Shown: piece by piece, positions 11,967-43,046 of the stretch
How positions within the stretch are numbered: the first letter of the stretch is position 1
Layout: each line of letters opens with the position of its first letter
Source: Albula goreensis
Taxonomy: Eukaryota > Chordata > Actinopteri > Albuliformes > Albulidae
NCBI GenBank assembly: GCA_022829145.1
Contig: CM040742.1
Span: 16,681,631 to 16,745,630, forward strand
Length of the DNA stretch: 64,000 bases
Direction of reading: 5' to 3'
Made by a program: the position numbers and the translations under genes
The notes under the pieces: model-generated
The model's input: only the letters and a program-made list of their open reading frames with translations
What the model was told of the DNA's origin: nothing
Database searches by the model: none

Positions 11967-14900
11967 CACAGTGTAGGAGGAGTACAGAAGCTCCCCCCAC
12001 AGTAAGCAGTTTGAGATGGGGAGGGGGGACAATGCTGGAGAAACCCCTTCCATTCAGACAACAAAAAGCATCACAGACTCCCCTTCTACCCGCAAAAGGA
12101 GAAAAAAATGGAGGAAAGCCAGGAAGAGAGAGAGGAGAGTGGGGGAGACCAGAGATCACCACGCCCCCACCCTATTTAATGCAGGGAGAAGGGAATCCCC
12201 CCCCCCACCATCTCTCTCTCGCTATCTCTGCCTGCAGTGTCAGCTTCCGCCCTACAGGAGATGTGGCACTGCAGAATCCCCCAACTCCCGCCTCCACGCC
12301 TCCACCCTCCGCTGTAATGAGATTCAGACACTGCAGGGCCTTATGCAACCAGCAGCAACAAAACACTCTGAGACACATCCTTTCTCCGTCTCTCCATCTC
12401 TCTCACTGAGCAAATCTCTCCTCTCTCTCTCTGCTGTAAAAATAAAAACAAGCTGCCATGCAAACATGTCAACATGTGTCACCAATAGCTCTGCCATAGT
12501 TACAGACACACACCATGTACAGTAGTGACAGGCTGCTATTAAAACAATCGAAACTCTGTAGGACCTTGAATACATATCAAAAATCAAGTGCGTACAGGTA
12601 TTTTAGTCCTAGACCGTACATAATCAGTTCACTTAGTGCTTACATTCTTGTCTGCTTGTGATTCATTTGGAACACAGTATAATGGGAGGTTTTAGCAGAA
12701 GGGTACGTAATAGTTAGGATAGTGAATGATCCTTTCATGTATTATGTTTAAGGACGTTCTTGTATTAACCACAATACAAAGCATAATATACAGCATGAAA
12801 AATGATAACAAGCAAAGAATAATTGCAGTTCTTTTAATATTTGTTATTTGTACTTCAGCGCAAACCAGTACATATATGAATGTTATCAGCAGTCTCCCAG
12901 CACAAAGCTCAAATCTTTTTTACTTTCAAATACACCAATACCAGGCACAAAATAAAGTTTACTGTAGAACATTCCTTTATGCAAATTTATTAAAGAATGA
13001 CATCAAGTTAAAACAGACTTCAGTTAAAAAGCATTGAACAACAAAAAAAGATTACAGTTGTAGTATAAAGAATTTACAGGTAAGTCGCACTCCCCATCCC
13101 CCACACAAACACATAATGGATTTTTGTATTACTGTGCTACAGCTCATTAAAAATTTACATTCCTTTTTTAATCTGAAAATATTACAGACCATAGTTGGCA
13201 AGGAAGCAATACAAGTAAATATTCCTCACTTAGTTTACTTAGATGTTATTGAGCAAAACAGTAAAAATCTGACCTCACATTACAGCAGTATATGTTAGTT
13301 CCTGGTCACTCTCAAATATTCATCCTCTGGGTGTGAGGCTTGTGGTCAAATCATTAAACCACTAGATACCTATCAGGAGAAACTTCCTGTCAGAAGTCCG
13401 AAAAAAGAGCCATCAGACACAGAGAGGACAGGCTCTGGTTAGGATCTTCAGTGAAGTTAACAGTAAGACCATGACTTCAACAGTGGCAGTGTCAGGAAGT
13501 GTTCAGGGAACGTGGTCAGCAACCAGACTGATGTAGTTTCACATTACAGGTGTGGCACTTCCACGGTGCCTTTGAGCACAGGTAAGCAACCTGGATTTGT
13601 ATGTCCTATGTTAAATATCAGCTGTACAAAACCATACGTTATTAAATATACGCTGTGAAAGCAGCCTTAAATAAGGGAGTCAGGATGTTGTCAATTACAT
13701 CATAATATCAGGGGTATTTGACCAAACCCATTTTTTAAAAAACCTGGTTCAAGCACCAGTGAAATGAAAGCTAGAACATTTTTAAAGCATAACCTACAAG
13801 AACATTACACTGAAAATCCATACGAAAAGATTGAATAGATTTTTACCTGATAGAAATAAAAGGGTTTTTTTACTGGTCTGGCAGTCAGGGTTTATCTTAG
13901 TGAATAAAAGAAAATGAAGAAGAAAGAAAAAACTTAAAAACAAGTGCAATCTCTAACAGGGAAGTAAAGTTATTCATTCAACACCATTTGTCTATGTACA
14001 CACTGATTAAATAACCATTAATAGATATTTTTCCAGAGGCATTGTCAGAGCTCCCTCTCCTGCTCACATTTGGTATTACATCCCACACTCAACAACAGTC
14101 CTGTGCTGCCAAAAGAAAAATAGACAACACTAAAATAGCACACACATGCACCACTGAAAGAAAACCCCTCAAAAGCACTACAATTTAATTGCACTGGAGG
14201 GGTGTGGCCTGACAACACCTTCCAAAAGTTTTAGTGTTCCCGTTGAGTTTTTCCTTAATAAAAGTGTGAAGGTAGCAAGCCACACACCTGTCTAACAAAG
14301 GATAATGACCCACAAAAAGGACTGACATTACTGAGTCCCACAGTTAAGAAGACTGTAATGGACACTTGAGGCCAGGAGGTTCACCTCTCTGCTTTTTGAT
14401 AACACCCTTCCCAGCATGCAGCTCCCACTGGAGTTCAAGTGTCTCCCAACTGCAAACACGGATGCCTCCTTGCGTCACTCCCCAGGTGACACACAGGTGA
14501 GTAAACACGATCACTCCCTCTCTACCCAACCCCTATGGGACTCTACAATTCATACACTAAGGATGCGTTCACAGAAAAGATCTGACAGCACCTGTGTCCC
14601 ATTAAAAAACAGAAACAGGTCTCCACACATAGCCACAGTATGAGCTACTGACTAATTTTACAATGGTGTCTGATAATCTCTTGTTAGATTTAAGCAAAAT
14701 AAAACAAGCTTAGTGACACAATTCCTATGATAATCCAGGCATGTCTTCAAACTTGCTCCTTTTTTAATGGTGTTATCCATTGAGGCACTGGGTAAGTTAT
14801 AGACATGGCGGTTAGATGGATGAGCACCAGGCCTATTCCCCCCGCACATCGGGTCCACAGCCAGGCATCCACATCCCTGCCACTGCTACGCTCCACTGCA

Positions 14901-15740
14901 GACTCTGTTGTGCTTAAATATGCCTGTCACAACGTCCTGAAAAGATGCCATCACAGACCCTTCTGTTCTTTAGACAGTGGAGAACACAAACAGAGCCTTC
15001 TGGAGGCAAATTCCCACTGCTGATTCAACTCCTGTGATTGTACCAAGGAGTACAGGGGGATACAACCTGACTCCTAAAACCCCCTTGTCTTCTTTTTTTT
15101 TCCAAAAAAGCTCTGCTTGAGTGAGCTGCAGGGTGGGGATTCTTGCAGAGAGCGGTGAAACAAACAATCCCTTCTTTCCTTAACCAACACACGACTCTGT
15201 AAATCAGGAAAAAAGGAGATGACTCACAGAGAATGCAGATGAGAGAAAAGGACGGAAAAACTTGAATGAAAAATGAAGGGGCCACTGAACGTGCTCTGAC
15301 AACATGGCCTCTAGTTTCCAGAATGGTATGGCAGTGTATGACCGTCGACACAGCTGTGTGAGGATGGACACTTGTCTCTCTCTCCCTCCACACACTGTCT
15401 ACAAGCTCAGCTCTCCATCTACGCTCCTCCTTCAGTCATATCTCAAGATCCCAGAGAAACTGTTCCATTTCCTTAAAATAAAGTTTCCCAGGGGTGATAA
15501 TCTACCCTCCACAGCTCATTAGTGAGCTCTCTTCATGAGAAAACAGGCTGTGATTGCATGTGGCTGAATCTTGTTTGCATGCAGGAAATTTAGGGACTAG
15601 GGATTACCTAGTACTGTTGTCTCTACTTCACACCTTTAGAGGGCGATATAGAGCCAACTTTATGCTTGATTTCTGTTGTAATAGGTGAAAAAACTGTGCA
15701 GAGTGGAATTAAAATATGAATTTATCCTTTATATAAACAT

Positions 15741-15837
15741 TTTACACACACGTGCGCGCACACACACACACAAACCCGTACACATATATGCATTTGCACA
15801 CATGCGCAGACATGCGCAGACATGCGCGCACACGCAC

Positions 15838-15904
<67 letters not shown>

Positions 15905-15950
15905 CACACACACACACACATGCACACACACACATGCACACACACATAAA
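15741..15950. repeat. Complex CA / CATGCG repeat
   Basis: ACATGCGCAG units followed by about 60 bp of pure CA and then CA interrupted by TG. Confidence 0.93.
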
Positions 15951-16280
15951 TCCTGGCAGCAACTCTACAGCCTGAGGGACCACCCAGCTCAAGGATCAAT
16001 AAGCAAAGACATACATAATGTGCTAGCACCTCCAGAGAGGAGGGCAGGACAGGCTTCCTCTGAGCAAGAGAGCAACATTAAAACAACACAGATTTTCTTT
16101 AGGGCTCCATCCATATTTTGGCTCACTAAAAACCCTCTATACTTAGCTTTTTGAATGGGTCTGCTCACCCAACCTTGTATGCATGTGCATGTGTGAGCAT
16201 GTTTGTGTGCAAGTTTGTGACCAAGTCTGTGTGCATGTGTGTGAGAGACAGCATGAGTGCGTAAATAAGACAAACCAGGA

Positions 16281-16281
16281 C

Positions 16282-16312
<31 letters not shown>

Positions 16313-16313
16313 G
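16281..16313. repeat. (CAGA)n microsatellite
   Basis: Eight CAGA units just past the reep2 stop codon, inside its 3' UTR. Confidence 0.93.
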
Positions 16314-16343
16314 CATGGCTATACGGTGCTGGAGCAGTGCTGC

Positions 16344-19300
16344 TCAGGGACTCTCAGCATTAACACTGCCTGTGGGCGAGGTCTTCTTCTTTGGCTGCTT
16401 CTTCACCGTCTTGGCCTGAGTCTGGGTGAGGAGGCACGAGAAAAGCAAGTGAATTAACAAAGACTGGGAGTATGCCGACAGAGTAAGCCAACAACAAAAA
16501 CACAGACAAGAAGTGATTGTTCCAGACAGAGCTACCAGCCCACTTCAACATTACCATTCACAGCCCACAGTCCCCTACTGCAAAGTCAATGAGTTTTGAG
16601 AAAGCCTCTTAACAGACCTACCAATGTGGAGTGTAGCTCTTAAGTGTTTCAAGTTTTTCTTCTATTATTCTGAATACATATTTATTGGGATCTAGTATGT
16701 TTTTTGATTTCATCTACCATATGTATTTTATTTTATCGGAGCTGGCACAAAATAATTATGTTGCACTCCATGTATTACATTATAAAACTTTGTTTATATT
16801 AGGTGTTCCCTAATCTTCTGTTAGTATTATACGTTTATCTACACAGTTATGTAGTTGTTTGAGTTTGTTGTTGTAACTTGTGTGCCAAAAATGTGAAAGG
16901 GGCCATCAGAACAAGGGTTATTTTTGACACCACTTTGTGCATGAGCATGAGTGTGTGTGTATGTGTGTTGGTAAAAGAGTACCGTACCTCTGTCTTTGTA
17001 GCGGTTGTTTTCTTGGCCTTGATACTGGCAGTGCGTTTTGGTGCTCTCTCTGCAGCATCCTCATCGGACTGCTCTGTCCTGGCATCGGATTGGTCCCCGT
17101 CAGCCTTAGAACTGGGACGTGATTCGTCTGAACCCAAGGACGAGGCGCGAGCTGGAGGATGACAGATGAGGCATTGTGTCTCAGGTCCTCAGAGAGGAAG
17201 TAACACTGAAACAATGGCAGCCCACTCGTCTTTTAATCACGTCTTTCCTTGCCCTCCCTCCAGACGTACTTCCACCTCCTCTCCATCACTCTGTCACTGC
17301 AGTTGTTCTCCTACTGCCACTATGTGAACTAGCCAGATAAAACTTTGCCTCAATGAAAAAGGTCAGAGGAAATTCACTCAAAATTACCCCAGTTGCAGGT
17401 TGTATTCTTTCTGTATCCTAGACGAGAGACTACATTACCCAGCTCAATATCCAACATTGTATATCCCCATGCTGTACATCTCTGCGCACTGACTACAAAT
17501 CCTATCTCCATGTCATCTGTAGTGAAGACTACATTACCCAGATGCACTTTTCATGCTGCATTGAAGACTATGTTGTCCAGCAGTACTCTGTGAACCCTGT
17601 TTTGCAGGTTACAACACTTAGCTGCATGCTGCATTCCCTCTGCATGCTGCATTGTAGAGAACATTACCCAAGTCCAGGTTGAACTGATTTCACACCTTGA
17701 CGTGTTGCGCCTTTTGCGCGTGTTGTAGTAGTCCCACCTCCCATATCATTCATGTTTTTGCGCAGACGAAGCTCCTCCTCATCCTGAATCAGCGTCAGAT
17801 CATGCATGCTTAAGCTGCGCAGTTTCTCTGACAGCACATCCTGGCCCTGTGGAGCAAAAAACACATTGAACTGATGCACATGACCCATGGAAGGGTGTCA
17901 GGGGAACAGCCGGAGTAAATGTAAAATGCTGCCCAAATAGGTCCACCAATTCTTTGGGGCCTTGGTAACATTACAAAGCTTGTAAAAAAAAACCTGAAAG
18001 TAGCTGATGGAGGTAGATTCCTCTAGAAGTGAATCACACAATTTGAAAAAAGTACTGACTATGAAACCATCTTAGCTAAAATACACATTACGAGGTTGTG
18101 AAGGGGCTGAAATGTGAGACTGCCCTTGGTAGCCTTGGTAACAGCCTGTCTGGCCACCTCATTCAACCTGACACAGACTTTAGTCAGCTGCAAACTGGCT
18201 AATTTCATCATAATAATCCACTTTACGAATTAAAGCCAGAGCAGTGTCTTCTGGCATTTTTTTTTTTTTTTACTCCAGGGTTTCTCTCTTCTTGTAGTAT
18301 CTTTTAAATGAAGGACAACTTCCTACACAGGCACTCAGTGTTGTGTCTACACAGAAATTGTAAATTGTATAGTTAGCAGTGAGTGTGCAGCACTGTTAAG
18401 AGCATTGCAGATTTCAGATACTTACAAAGAGAAAGACTTACACAGAAATCATGGTGAATCTGCAACATAAACTCACTCAGATGTTTGGTAATACAACAGA
18501 GTTGGTCTTGGCAACAGACGGTCATTGAGCCCTCATACCCTGGGCCTGCTCCTCACCTTGGAGGCGGCAGTCGCAGCGGCGTTGGCAGCCAGGTTGAGGC
18601 CCCTCTTCCCGAACCGCATCATGGTGTCGTAGCTGCGGTCCCGGGCCTGGCTGATGTACTCGTCAATCTCCTGAAAACCCATGGGAAGGAGAGGGAGGGT
18701 TAGGGTTTACTCTCTTCAGCACAATGGATACTGAAGACTGAAACAAATGATTACTTCCATACTGGGACTTCACTAGCCCCATGTGTGAAAGTGCAAACGG
18801 CACCATATATGAGAGTGTTTGGAACCAACGTCATTACGTAGTGTAGGAGGGGTTGGGGTTATTTAGGCACTTTCACAGCCCCTTAACATGAGCCATGTTG
18901 CAGGCTTCAAGCCAATACGTCTTTATTTATTGATTTTTTTTTTTTTTTTTTTACAAAGGGCTTTTCGACATGCATAGTGCCTGCACAGTGGTAATGTCCA
19001 CGGCTTGTTGGTGCTCCCATGATGCCAGTGTGATTCCATTGGCCTGGTTTTACAACCCATAGCTGCCACGTTCTTTGTTCTGTGACATACGAAAAACATC
19101 ATAAGGAGTGCCCCTCAGTGTTAGACAAGGGGAAAGGGATTACTCGCTAGTGCCCAGATCAGATTTCACAAAAAAACTGCATGCAGGAAGCAGACCTTCT
19201 CTTTCTTAGACAGCGTTGGGTGCACAAACTTGCGGTAGAGCACACTGGAGCCCTTGGTGTATGGGGACAGCAGCCAGATGACAAAAGCAATCTTCAGCTC

Positions 19301-22300
19301 AAAGTAAAAGGGGAACCTGCAAAACACACAACAAGCAACACAGTTAAAGACAGGCAACACTGCTCTGCAGAGCACCGGAGAATAAAGGAGGGGAGATGAC
19401 AGGGTGTCAGAACAAGAGCTGGAGTGTGTTACACCGTGAAACACCACTGTGGCTGTACCTGGAGACAACAAAAGAAAGCACGGGATCATGGGATGCCTGA
19501 GCAGAGGGTGGGTTTAAATACCTTTTCAATATGTAGCCCTAATATATATTTAGATTTTAAATTATTGAAAAAGATTAAAGGAGAGTGACAAGGCCAAACT
19601 ACATCACTAGTGTATACTTAAATTAGAGAGAAAAAGAAAGTTAACTTGTTAATTTGATTTACTAACTTATTTAAAAGGGATGAAGCACAACAATCAACAT
19701 ATCAGTAGTCACAGAGCTCAATTTCATCTGTAGTCCCTCGGCAGGTAATCCAGATACTTGATGAATAATGAATCAAATTAAAACAAAGAAATGTGACTGC
19801 TGGATATAAAGATGACAGCACTGATCAGGTTTCAATCACACTTCTGGATGTTTTGTGAAGGGTGAATAAAGGTGTGACACTAATATGAAATGTAAGTGCA
19901 TGAAACCTCCAGTTATCCGAGTGCTCGCAGGTTCATGATGGCAACACGGCTGTTAGAGCACACGTTTTAGATGCTGGTTAATAAGATGAGGTCAGCCCAC
20001 ACACAACAGAGAGGGGAGGAGTGTGTGTGTCCCCATGGGAGGATGGGGAGCTCCAGTTCCGTGAGTCCATTCTGTGTGTGCTATTCTGAGCTTCCTGGAA
20101 CAGGGGGAGTGGCCCTCTGTCAGGAGATACTGCGGCCGAACAGTGGGCTCTGCATGAAGACACAGCAGAGCAAGAGAGGAGAAACATGCCAACTCACCAT
20201 GACAGGACCAGGTCTGTGACCGTCTCTAATGTAGTGAAGATGGCAAACACGATCCAGTACATCATCCATTTGACCTGAGCCAAGATAAACATAAACACAC
20301 ACACACAATTTTACATATCATTTCATTCTTATCATCAGCTTCACATTGTAGCTCACTAAAGCAGGCTGTGGTTACTCTGCATTGCTATGCACAAAATGAA
20401 ATCTGTCTTTTAAATCATTTTTGCCTCAAAGAAATGTATGTTCTTAAAAGGTTCTGAAAAGGTGCAGGGAAACACCGTTGGTGGCCGACCATCTGTTGGG
20501 AACACATAAACAACAGGCCTTACGACGGCCTCCCCTGCTCCCATCACTGTCTGACTGAGCATGCTGTTCCCTGGCTCTGGGGTTTCCATGGTAACCCACT
20601 GCAGACGGCCCTCTTTTGGTGGCGCTGTGCAGAAACGAAGGGGTGACAGCCTTTTTTTAATGTCTGTGGGCACGAACGAAGACGGACCTGCCTTTCCTAA
20701 AGCCCACCCACATGAAAAAATGTATGGTTAGCGATTAACAATTTTCATGTCAATCAGAACAATCACAATTTTTCTCTTCACACCTCTCTCTCTCCATAGT
20801 CTAAACAAAGAGACACATGCTTTCCCCCCCATGCCCCCCCACACCATTCAAAGACTTAGCATCATGGGAATCGAGGAGGAGCATGGGTAAAACTCGAAGG
20901 GTACTCACATATTCTTTCACGTTCTTCGTCTTCACCGCCTTGTAGGAGGCGTATGCAGGGTACAGGATCCCGAAGGCCAGGCTGTGAGGAAGATATGACA
21001 TCATCAATGTGCTCATGACCCCAGACTTTCCCTATCACGGAATAAGTACGTTTTGTTTTTAAAACTCAAATGTGCCAGTTGATATCATTGTAAAAGATAT
21101 ACATGTACATTAATAAGTACATCAATAAATCAACATTATCAGTATTTCTCAAGTGTTGCCTTTTCCATTCAAACTTGTTAACATGTGCCATTTGGAAATA
21201 GAATTGTGAAAAGTAAAAAAAAAAAATTATAATATAAGAGTCACTAAATTTTGGACATGTTATTGAGAATATACGCATATCATATATGTATTTTATGTCT
21301 GCAGCAAATGAAATGTGACTTTCTCTACAAAAATCTACAAGATTTCCTTGTTTTTTTTCCACTTTATTTTTTCAAATAACTTAACCCTATCATGAAAACT
21401 ACAATTTGACTATACAAACTGATGCCACAATGTAACACTACAGTGCTGCTGGAATACCTCAGGAACAGTACTACTGCAGCACAAAACGTTCAACTGGACC
21501 AGCACTCTTCTGGGAGAACTGACCCTTCAATTTTTGCCTCAACACATCAATGTCATTTAAAATTTAATGAGAGTGGACTAACGTAAATCTGTTACGTGTG
21601 CCAGGAACAGTTATTAAAATATGATTCAATATTAAGAGAAAAAGGTGGACCAACTTTTTGCCATGTCATTATTTGTATCTTTGCTTTTTGTTTGTTCATG
21701 TGACTTGTTCATGTGACTTGGAGAGGAAAAGGTCACTACAAAAAGTTATATTAGTCTTAAAGGTGCATACTTGATATCTTCTGGTCAGAAAAGAGTCTGT
21801 AGAAATGGACTATGTTATAATTACATTTCAAACTGTTTGTTTTTTTTTTTTTCCAAATAGTGCATGTTCGCTCTGAGGGCGCTGGGCCCAAACGCTTCTA
21901 ATCATGAATCATTTGAAATGTGTATTACTTATCTTTTAACGTTGTTGAGTTGGGACAACAGGGTGGAAACGTCGATATTTCGTGGTAAAAATTCAATCTG
22001 ATGTTAGACCATCCGTTAAATCATACTTGTTATATATTTTTCTCATTCGTCTATGACCACACACTACAAAAATACGACTTCAACACCTTTGCGGTAACAA
22101 GAAATATGCGCTTTCAAATAACACACCTAATGGGATAGAAAAGTTAGGCTAAATTCGTATTCCCTCACCTAATCAATCGACCTTTTTAAGATTCCCTCTT
22201 ATTATCAAATTAAAACGACATATAGTTGATGCTAATTCTGATATTATGCTGTTGATAAATTCATACTGGCACTGGCAGACAAAGTAATTCCGATGTAGAA

Positions 22301-22746
22301 AGTCATACATGGAAATATGTGGTGTAAAGCGATGACTTGCTCTGAATTACGTGCAATAAAAACAATCCTAGTGTTCACTGTCGAACGTTATATAGACTAC
22401 ACAGATATAAATAAAACATTCCAACCATAAAGATAAACAGCGCTGTGATTTGGCCATCTTGTTCTCGCAAGGTGAAACTGTGTTTTTCGTGTACGATTCT
22501 CTGTTTGGAAATGTAGTTTGCGAGCGGAGTGTCAGTATATAAATAAATCCCATTCATTCTCTACATACAGTACCGGTGAGCTACTGGATAAATGATGCTG
22601 GAATTGCAGCTAGTCACTACCTTTCATGGTATAGCTTAGCATGGTCATCGCTGGAACTGCGATGACTGCATTGGCAAACGCGTGTCGAACGGAACATGCA
22701 ATGCAAATACTTACACCACTGTTCTCGAGATCATCCAGGATACCAT
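16344..22746 (-). CDS. reep2: Receptor expression-enhancing protein 2 (REEP2, TB2/DP1/HVA22 family), 8 coding exons
   Basis: An ER membrane-shaping hairpin protein of the REEP1-4 subgroup that binds microtubules and organises tubular ER, with a neuronal bias in vertebrates. Coding exons: 22715-22746, 20909-20981, 20198-20274, 19196-19316, 18557-18670, 17738-17846, 16988-17151, 16344-16415. These total 762 nt, or 253 aa (human REEP2 is 252). The N-terminus [11 protein letters not shown] leads into hydrophobic hairpins ([40 protein letters not shown]), then [20 protein letters not shown]. The tail contains [10 protein letters not shown] and a basic Lys-rich end ([12 protein letters not shown]). 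[15 protein letters not shown] and the LKTRPKKKTS-like end favour REEP2 over REEP1. The position next to kdm3b matches human 5q31. Exon 6 has two possible phase-1 donors, so its 3' end is uncertain. Confidence 0.95.
20582..20595. promoter_or_regulatory. RFX-like X-box in a reep2 intron
   Basis: GTTTCCATGGTAAC in the intron between coding exons 2 and 3, within a locally GC-richer stretch that has no supportable exon. Confidence 0.45.
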
Positions 22747-24879
22747 TTTGATCCTTTTGTTTACCAATTCCTAAATGTATTACCCCCCATTCCTCCACTA
22801 AGCCCTTGATGTGATGTTGCACGTGTAGTCAGCTCGTGTTTTTCGGGTGCAGACGATTTTACATGCATTCAGTCTGTGTGGGTCCTATCATCACATTGCT
22901 AGGTGACTTGTTCCTCTCTTAAAGGGCACGCACAAAGCGTAAGATTTAAATGGAAAAGCTCGCTACGTTTTGTATGACTATACAGAAAAGTACAAAGAGG
23001 ATAGTTCCATCGATAACATTCCACATTGTTATCGCTTTATTTAAGAAGCGCTGCAGTCAATGTGACATATTGCACGGGGTATGAGATCAAGATCATAGAC
23101 ATATTGTACAGATCAGTGTGAGATGGAGTGCTTCTTTTCAGAAGATACTATTCCCCGTATAGGGTACCCCTTACACAGTCGGAAGAGCATTGCTTCCTCG
23201 TTAACTTGACTATTTTTTGTATTCAGGTTTTAATGTTTTTTAATTAATTTGTATCCAGTCGGGTTTTGTACCGATAAACGGGTTCAATGTAAAATTTAGC
23301 ATACGTTGGACTTCTTTGTATCATAAAATGGTTGAGTGAAGATGACACAGCGCGCCCCAGCACCATGTCTCTGTTTCGTGACAACTTAAATACAATTGGT
23401 GGGTTTGTGTGTTAAAAAAATAATAATAAAAAAGATGTGTGCTTTGCGTAGGTGAGATCTTACAAGAGCTTTCCAGCTTTTAAATGGATAAATTGTTCGA
23501 ATTAATGTAGGTGATGTAATTTTGCTTAACGGACTCAAGGACAGCCACTGGATAAGCTGCTTCAGTTCAAATTCAAGAAACCAGGTGATGTGAGATAACG
23601 TTGCAATCGACCGTACTAACTGATCAATTAAGCGCTGGATGGCACACCTTTAAAAACACGGTGTCTAGCTTTCCTGAACCGGAGTTGGCCTCCGCTGCCG
23701 TAGCCATATATTGATCTTTAATTGGTTGCGCAGCGGGGCAAAACTCCAGGCCTAAAGGGCCAGATGTTGTGGTGGATTGTGGTTTCCATTCACTAATTTT
23801 TATCTTGATAACAAAGGTTTTCTATCGTTTACTTTTAGGTTTTATTTAATTTTAAATGGTTAGAGGAGCCATGCAAGCGCCATGGTTCACCTCTCTTACC
23901 AGTTTGTCGCCCGTGTTTTTCATATCACCATGAATCATCTGCTTTAAGAGGAGGGGGAAGGCACTTACTGACAATTCAACAGTAATTTATTGCCATTTTA
24001 AACAGGTGACAGGTTTATTTCCACAAATTGAAAGGCCAGATGACCGCATAAACAGATGATTTGGAGGTGAAATATCAAATGAAATGATGCATTCAACTGT
24101 GCTATAGGTTTTTCAAACTGTCTCCTGGGTTCTGTCTTGCTAGTTTTCCTTCCAAGAAAATTAGTTTAGTCTTATTGAAGCGCTTTGACACCCAGCCAGG
24201 AATGATTTATCTGCTCAAGGTCTCATGTGGTGAAACACAGATATGCATGTGATCATAGCGCTCATTCCCACTGGGCGGGGTGATGTACTAGGAAGAGCTC
24301 TGGAGCAGATGATGAAGTAATGGCATGAGCTTCTGGACGGGGAGACCAGAGCATGATTTTGACATCCAGCAAGGACACCTCTTCACCTCCCTGAGAATCC
24401 TCAAATCCTCACCTGAATAATCAAGAACCAATGTTCAGTCACGCTGAACTCAAAGAGGAGCATGAACAAATGCACAGGAACCCCCCCCCCCAACCCCCCC
24501 TGCAGTAGAAGACTGTCTCTAAGGATGAAGCATTAACCAGGGCTGTGGCTCACTGTTCCTGTTGAAGATCCAATTAGAGAAACTCTTAATGTTCACCTTG
24601 AACAGGATAAATGAGATAAAAAGGCAAAATATGAGAAATTGTTCAATTCTTATTTTTCCTTAGTGTAAACCTCACCAGCTGAAATGTGTGTGCCAGCTTC
24701 TAAGTGACCCAAATTAACTGTGATTCCAAAATGTGCCTGGCTTTTGCCTTGAATGACCCTTCTTGAGTTTACTTCAGGTCATAACACTCAAACAATATTT
24801 AACAGAAATGTTACATATTTATCCCACCTGCTAAAAGTGCACACAACTTTTAACAAGTGTGTTGTTTCTCTCTGTAAAA
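22747..24879. other. reep2 upstream and intergenic DNA
   Basis: No coding exon seen. The reep2 promoter should lie just right of 22746; an E-box CACGTG is at 22820-22825 and there is no TATA box at a plausible distance. A C-rich tract lies at about 24480-24500. Confidence 0.5.
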
Positions 24880-24885
24880 TTTATT
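24880..24885 (-). terminator. kdm3b: Candidate kdm3b polyadenylation signal (AATAAA)
   Basis: First AATAAA on the minus strand downstream of the kdm3b stop (25758), giving a 3' UTR of about 0.9 kb. I saw no closer AATAAA or ATTAAA. No transcript evidence is available here. Confidence 0.4.
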
Positions 24886-25757
24886 TTGGAACTTAAAAAA
24901 TGCATACAGACAGTTAAGATCTACAGAGATTCCACTCAATAGAACTCTTGAGAGTTCTATTGATATTCTTTTGTTTCTATTGATCAAAGATATTCTTCAT
25001 ATTTTTTGACGAATTCAATCCTTATACACAGGGTTGACTGACATAAAAACACAAGAACATAAATCAAAAATATATAAGGTGGCTAATTTTTCTCTGTCAT
25101 CCACATTCATATTACATTTTAAGTCAGCTCTATGTTCTGAGGCAAACCAAACCTATAAAAGGTTGCAAGTGTAAAGAAAAACAATAATACAGAACTTTGG
25201 TCTATTTTTCTTACCACACTTGTTTTGTAGTCTGCCAGGACAGAACTTCTAAGGTGAACACGGTAAACAATGAAAAAGCAGGCAGTGCACTTAGTTAGGG
25301 TAGGGGTTGATAATGAAGGAATTAAAGAAAGAGCTTGAGGAATGAGGCTCAGACACAAAGCACAAAAATAGAAAATTAGTTCCCAGTGAGCTCCTACTCT
25401 GAAGGCACGTCACCATCTCAAGTCATGAACTCGAAGTCTAAATCACAAGCCAATATGGCGATCTTTAACATGAAGCCAAAAATAAAAATACAAAACAAAA
25501 ATACACAAAGCGGTAAAGTAAGACAAAGTTTAAAGAATTGGAGGAACACTGACCAAGTCCGTATTTCATTCCAAAAAGTAGCTAAGGATGATACCAAGTT
25601 AGTTTTGGAAAAAAATGTCTCTGGCATTTTGTGTTCTCCAGTATGTGATGTTTCTTTAGTGTTGCGCTGGCGTCCCGTTCACATCATGTCAGCATCGTCA
25701 CAGCTTTGCACCCTCTGCAGTTCATTCGGTTTGAAAGCAAGAGTGCGTGAGGTTAAA

Positions 25758-43046
<17,289 letters not shown>

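Larger units (their letters stand above)
12500..16343 (-). other. reep2: Probable reep2 3' UTR and downstream DNA
   Basis: About 3.8 kb after the reep2 stop without a supportable coding exon. Candidate minus-strand polyadenylation signals are ATTAAA at 14763-14768 and AATAAA at 12986-12991, implying UTRs of roughly 1.6 or 3.4 kb. The part between 12.5 and 14.3 kb is AT-rich and low in repeats, as UTRs often are. A long CA microsatellite and a CAGA tract lie at 15.7-16.3 kb. The true end needs transcript data. Confidence 0.35.

Noticed and set aside
12011-12525. Overlapping 132-aa and 169-aa plus-strand ORFs
   Set aside because: Low-complexity C/T-rich DNA with no recognisable protein similarity and no consistent flanking exons.
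16110-16122. CArG-like CCATATTTTGG
   Set aside because: Seven A/T bases between CC and GG instead of six; not a consensus SRF site.
23350-23375. Possible RE1/NRSF site upstream of reep2 (CCCAGCACCATGTCT)
   Set aside because: Only the left half-site fits; the right half lacks the GGACAG core.
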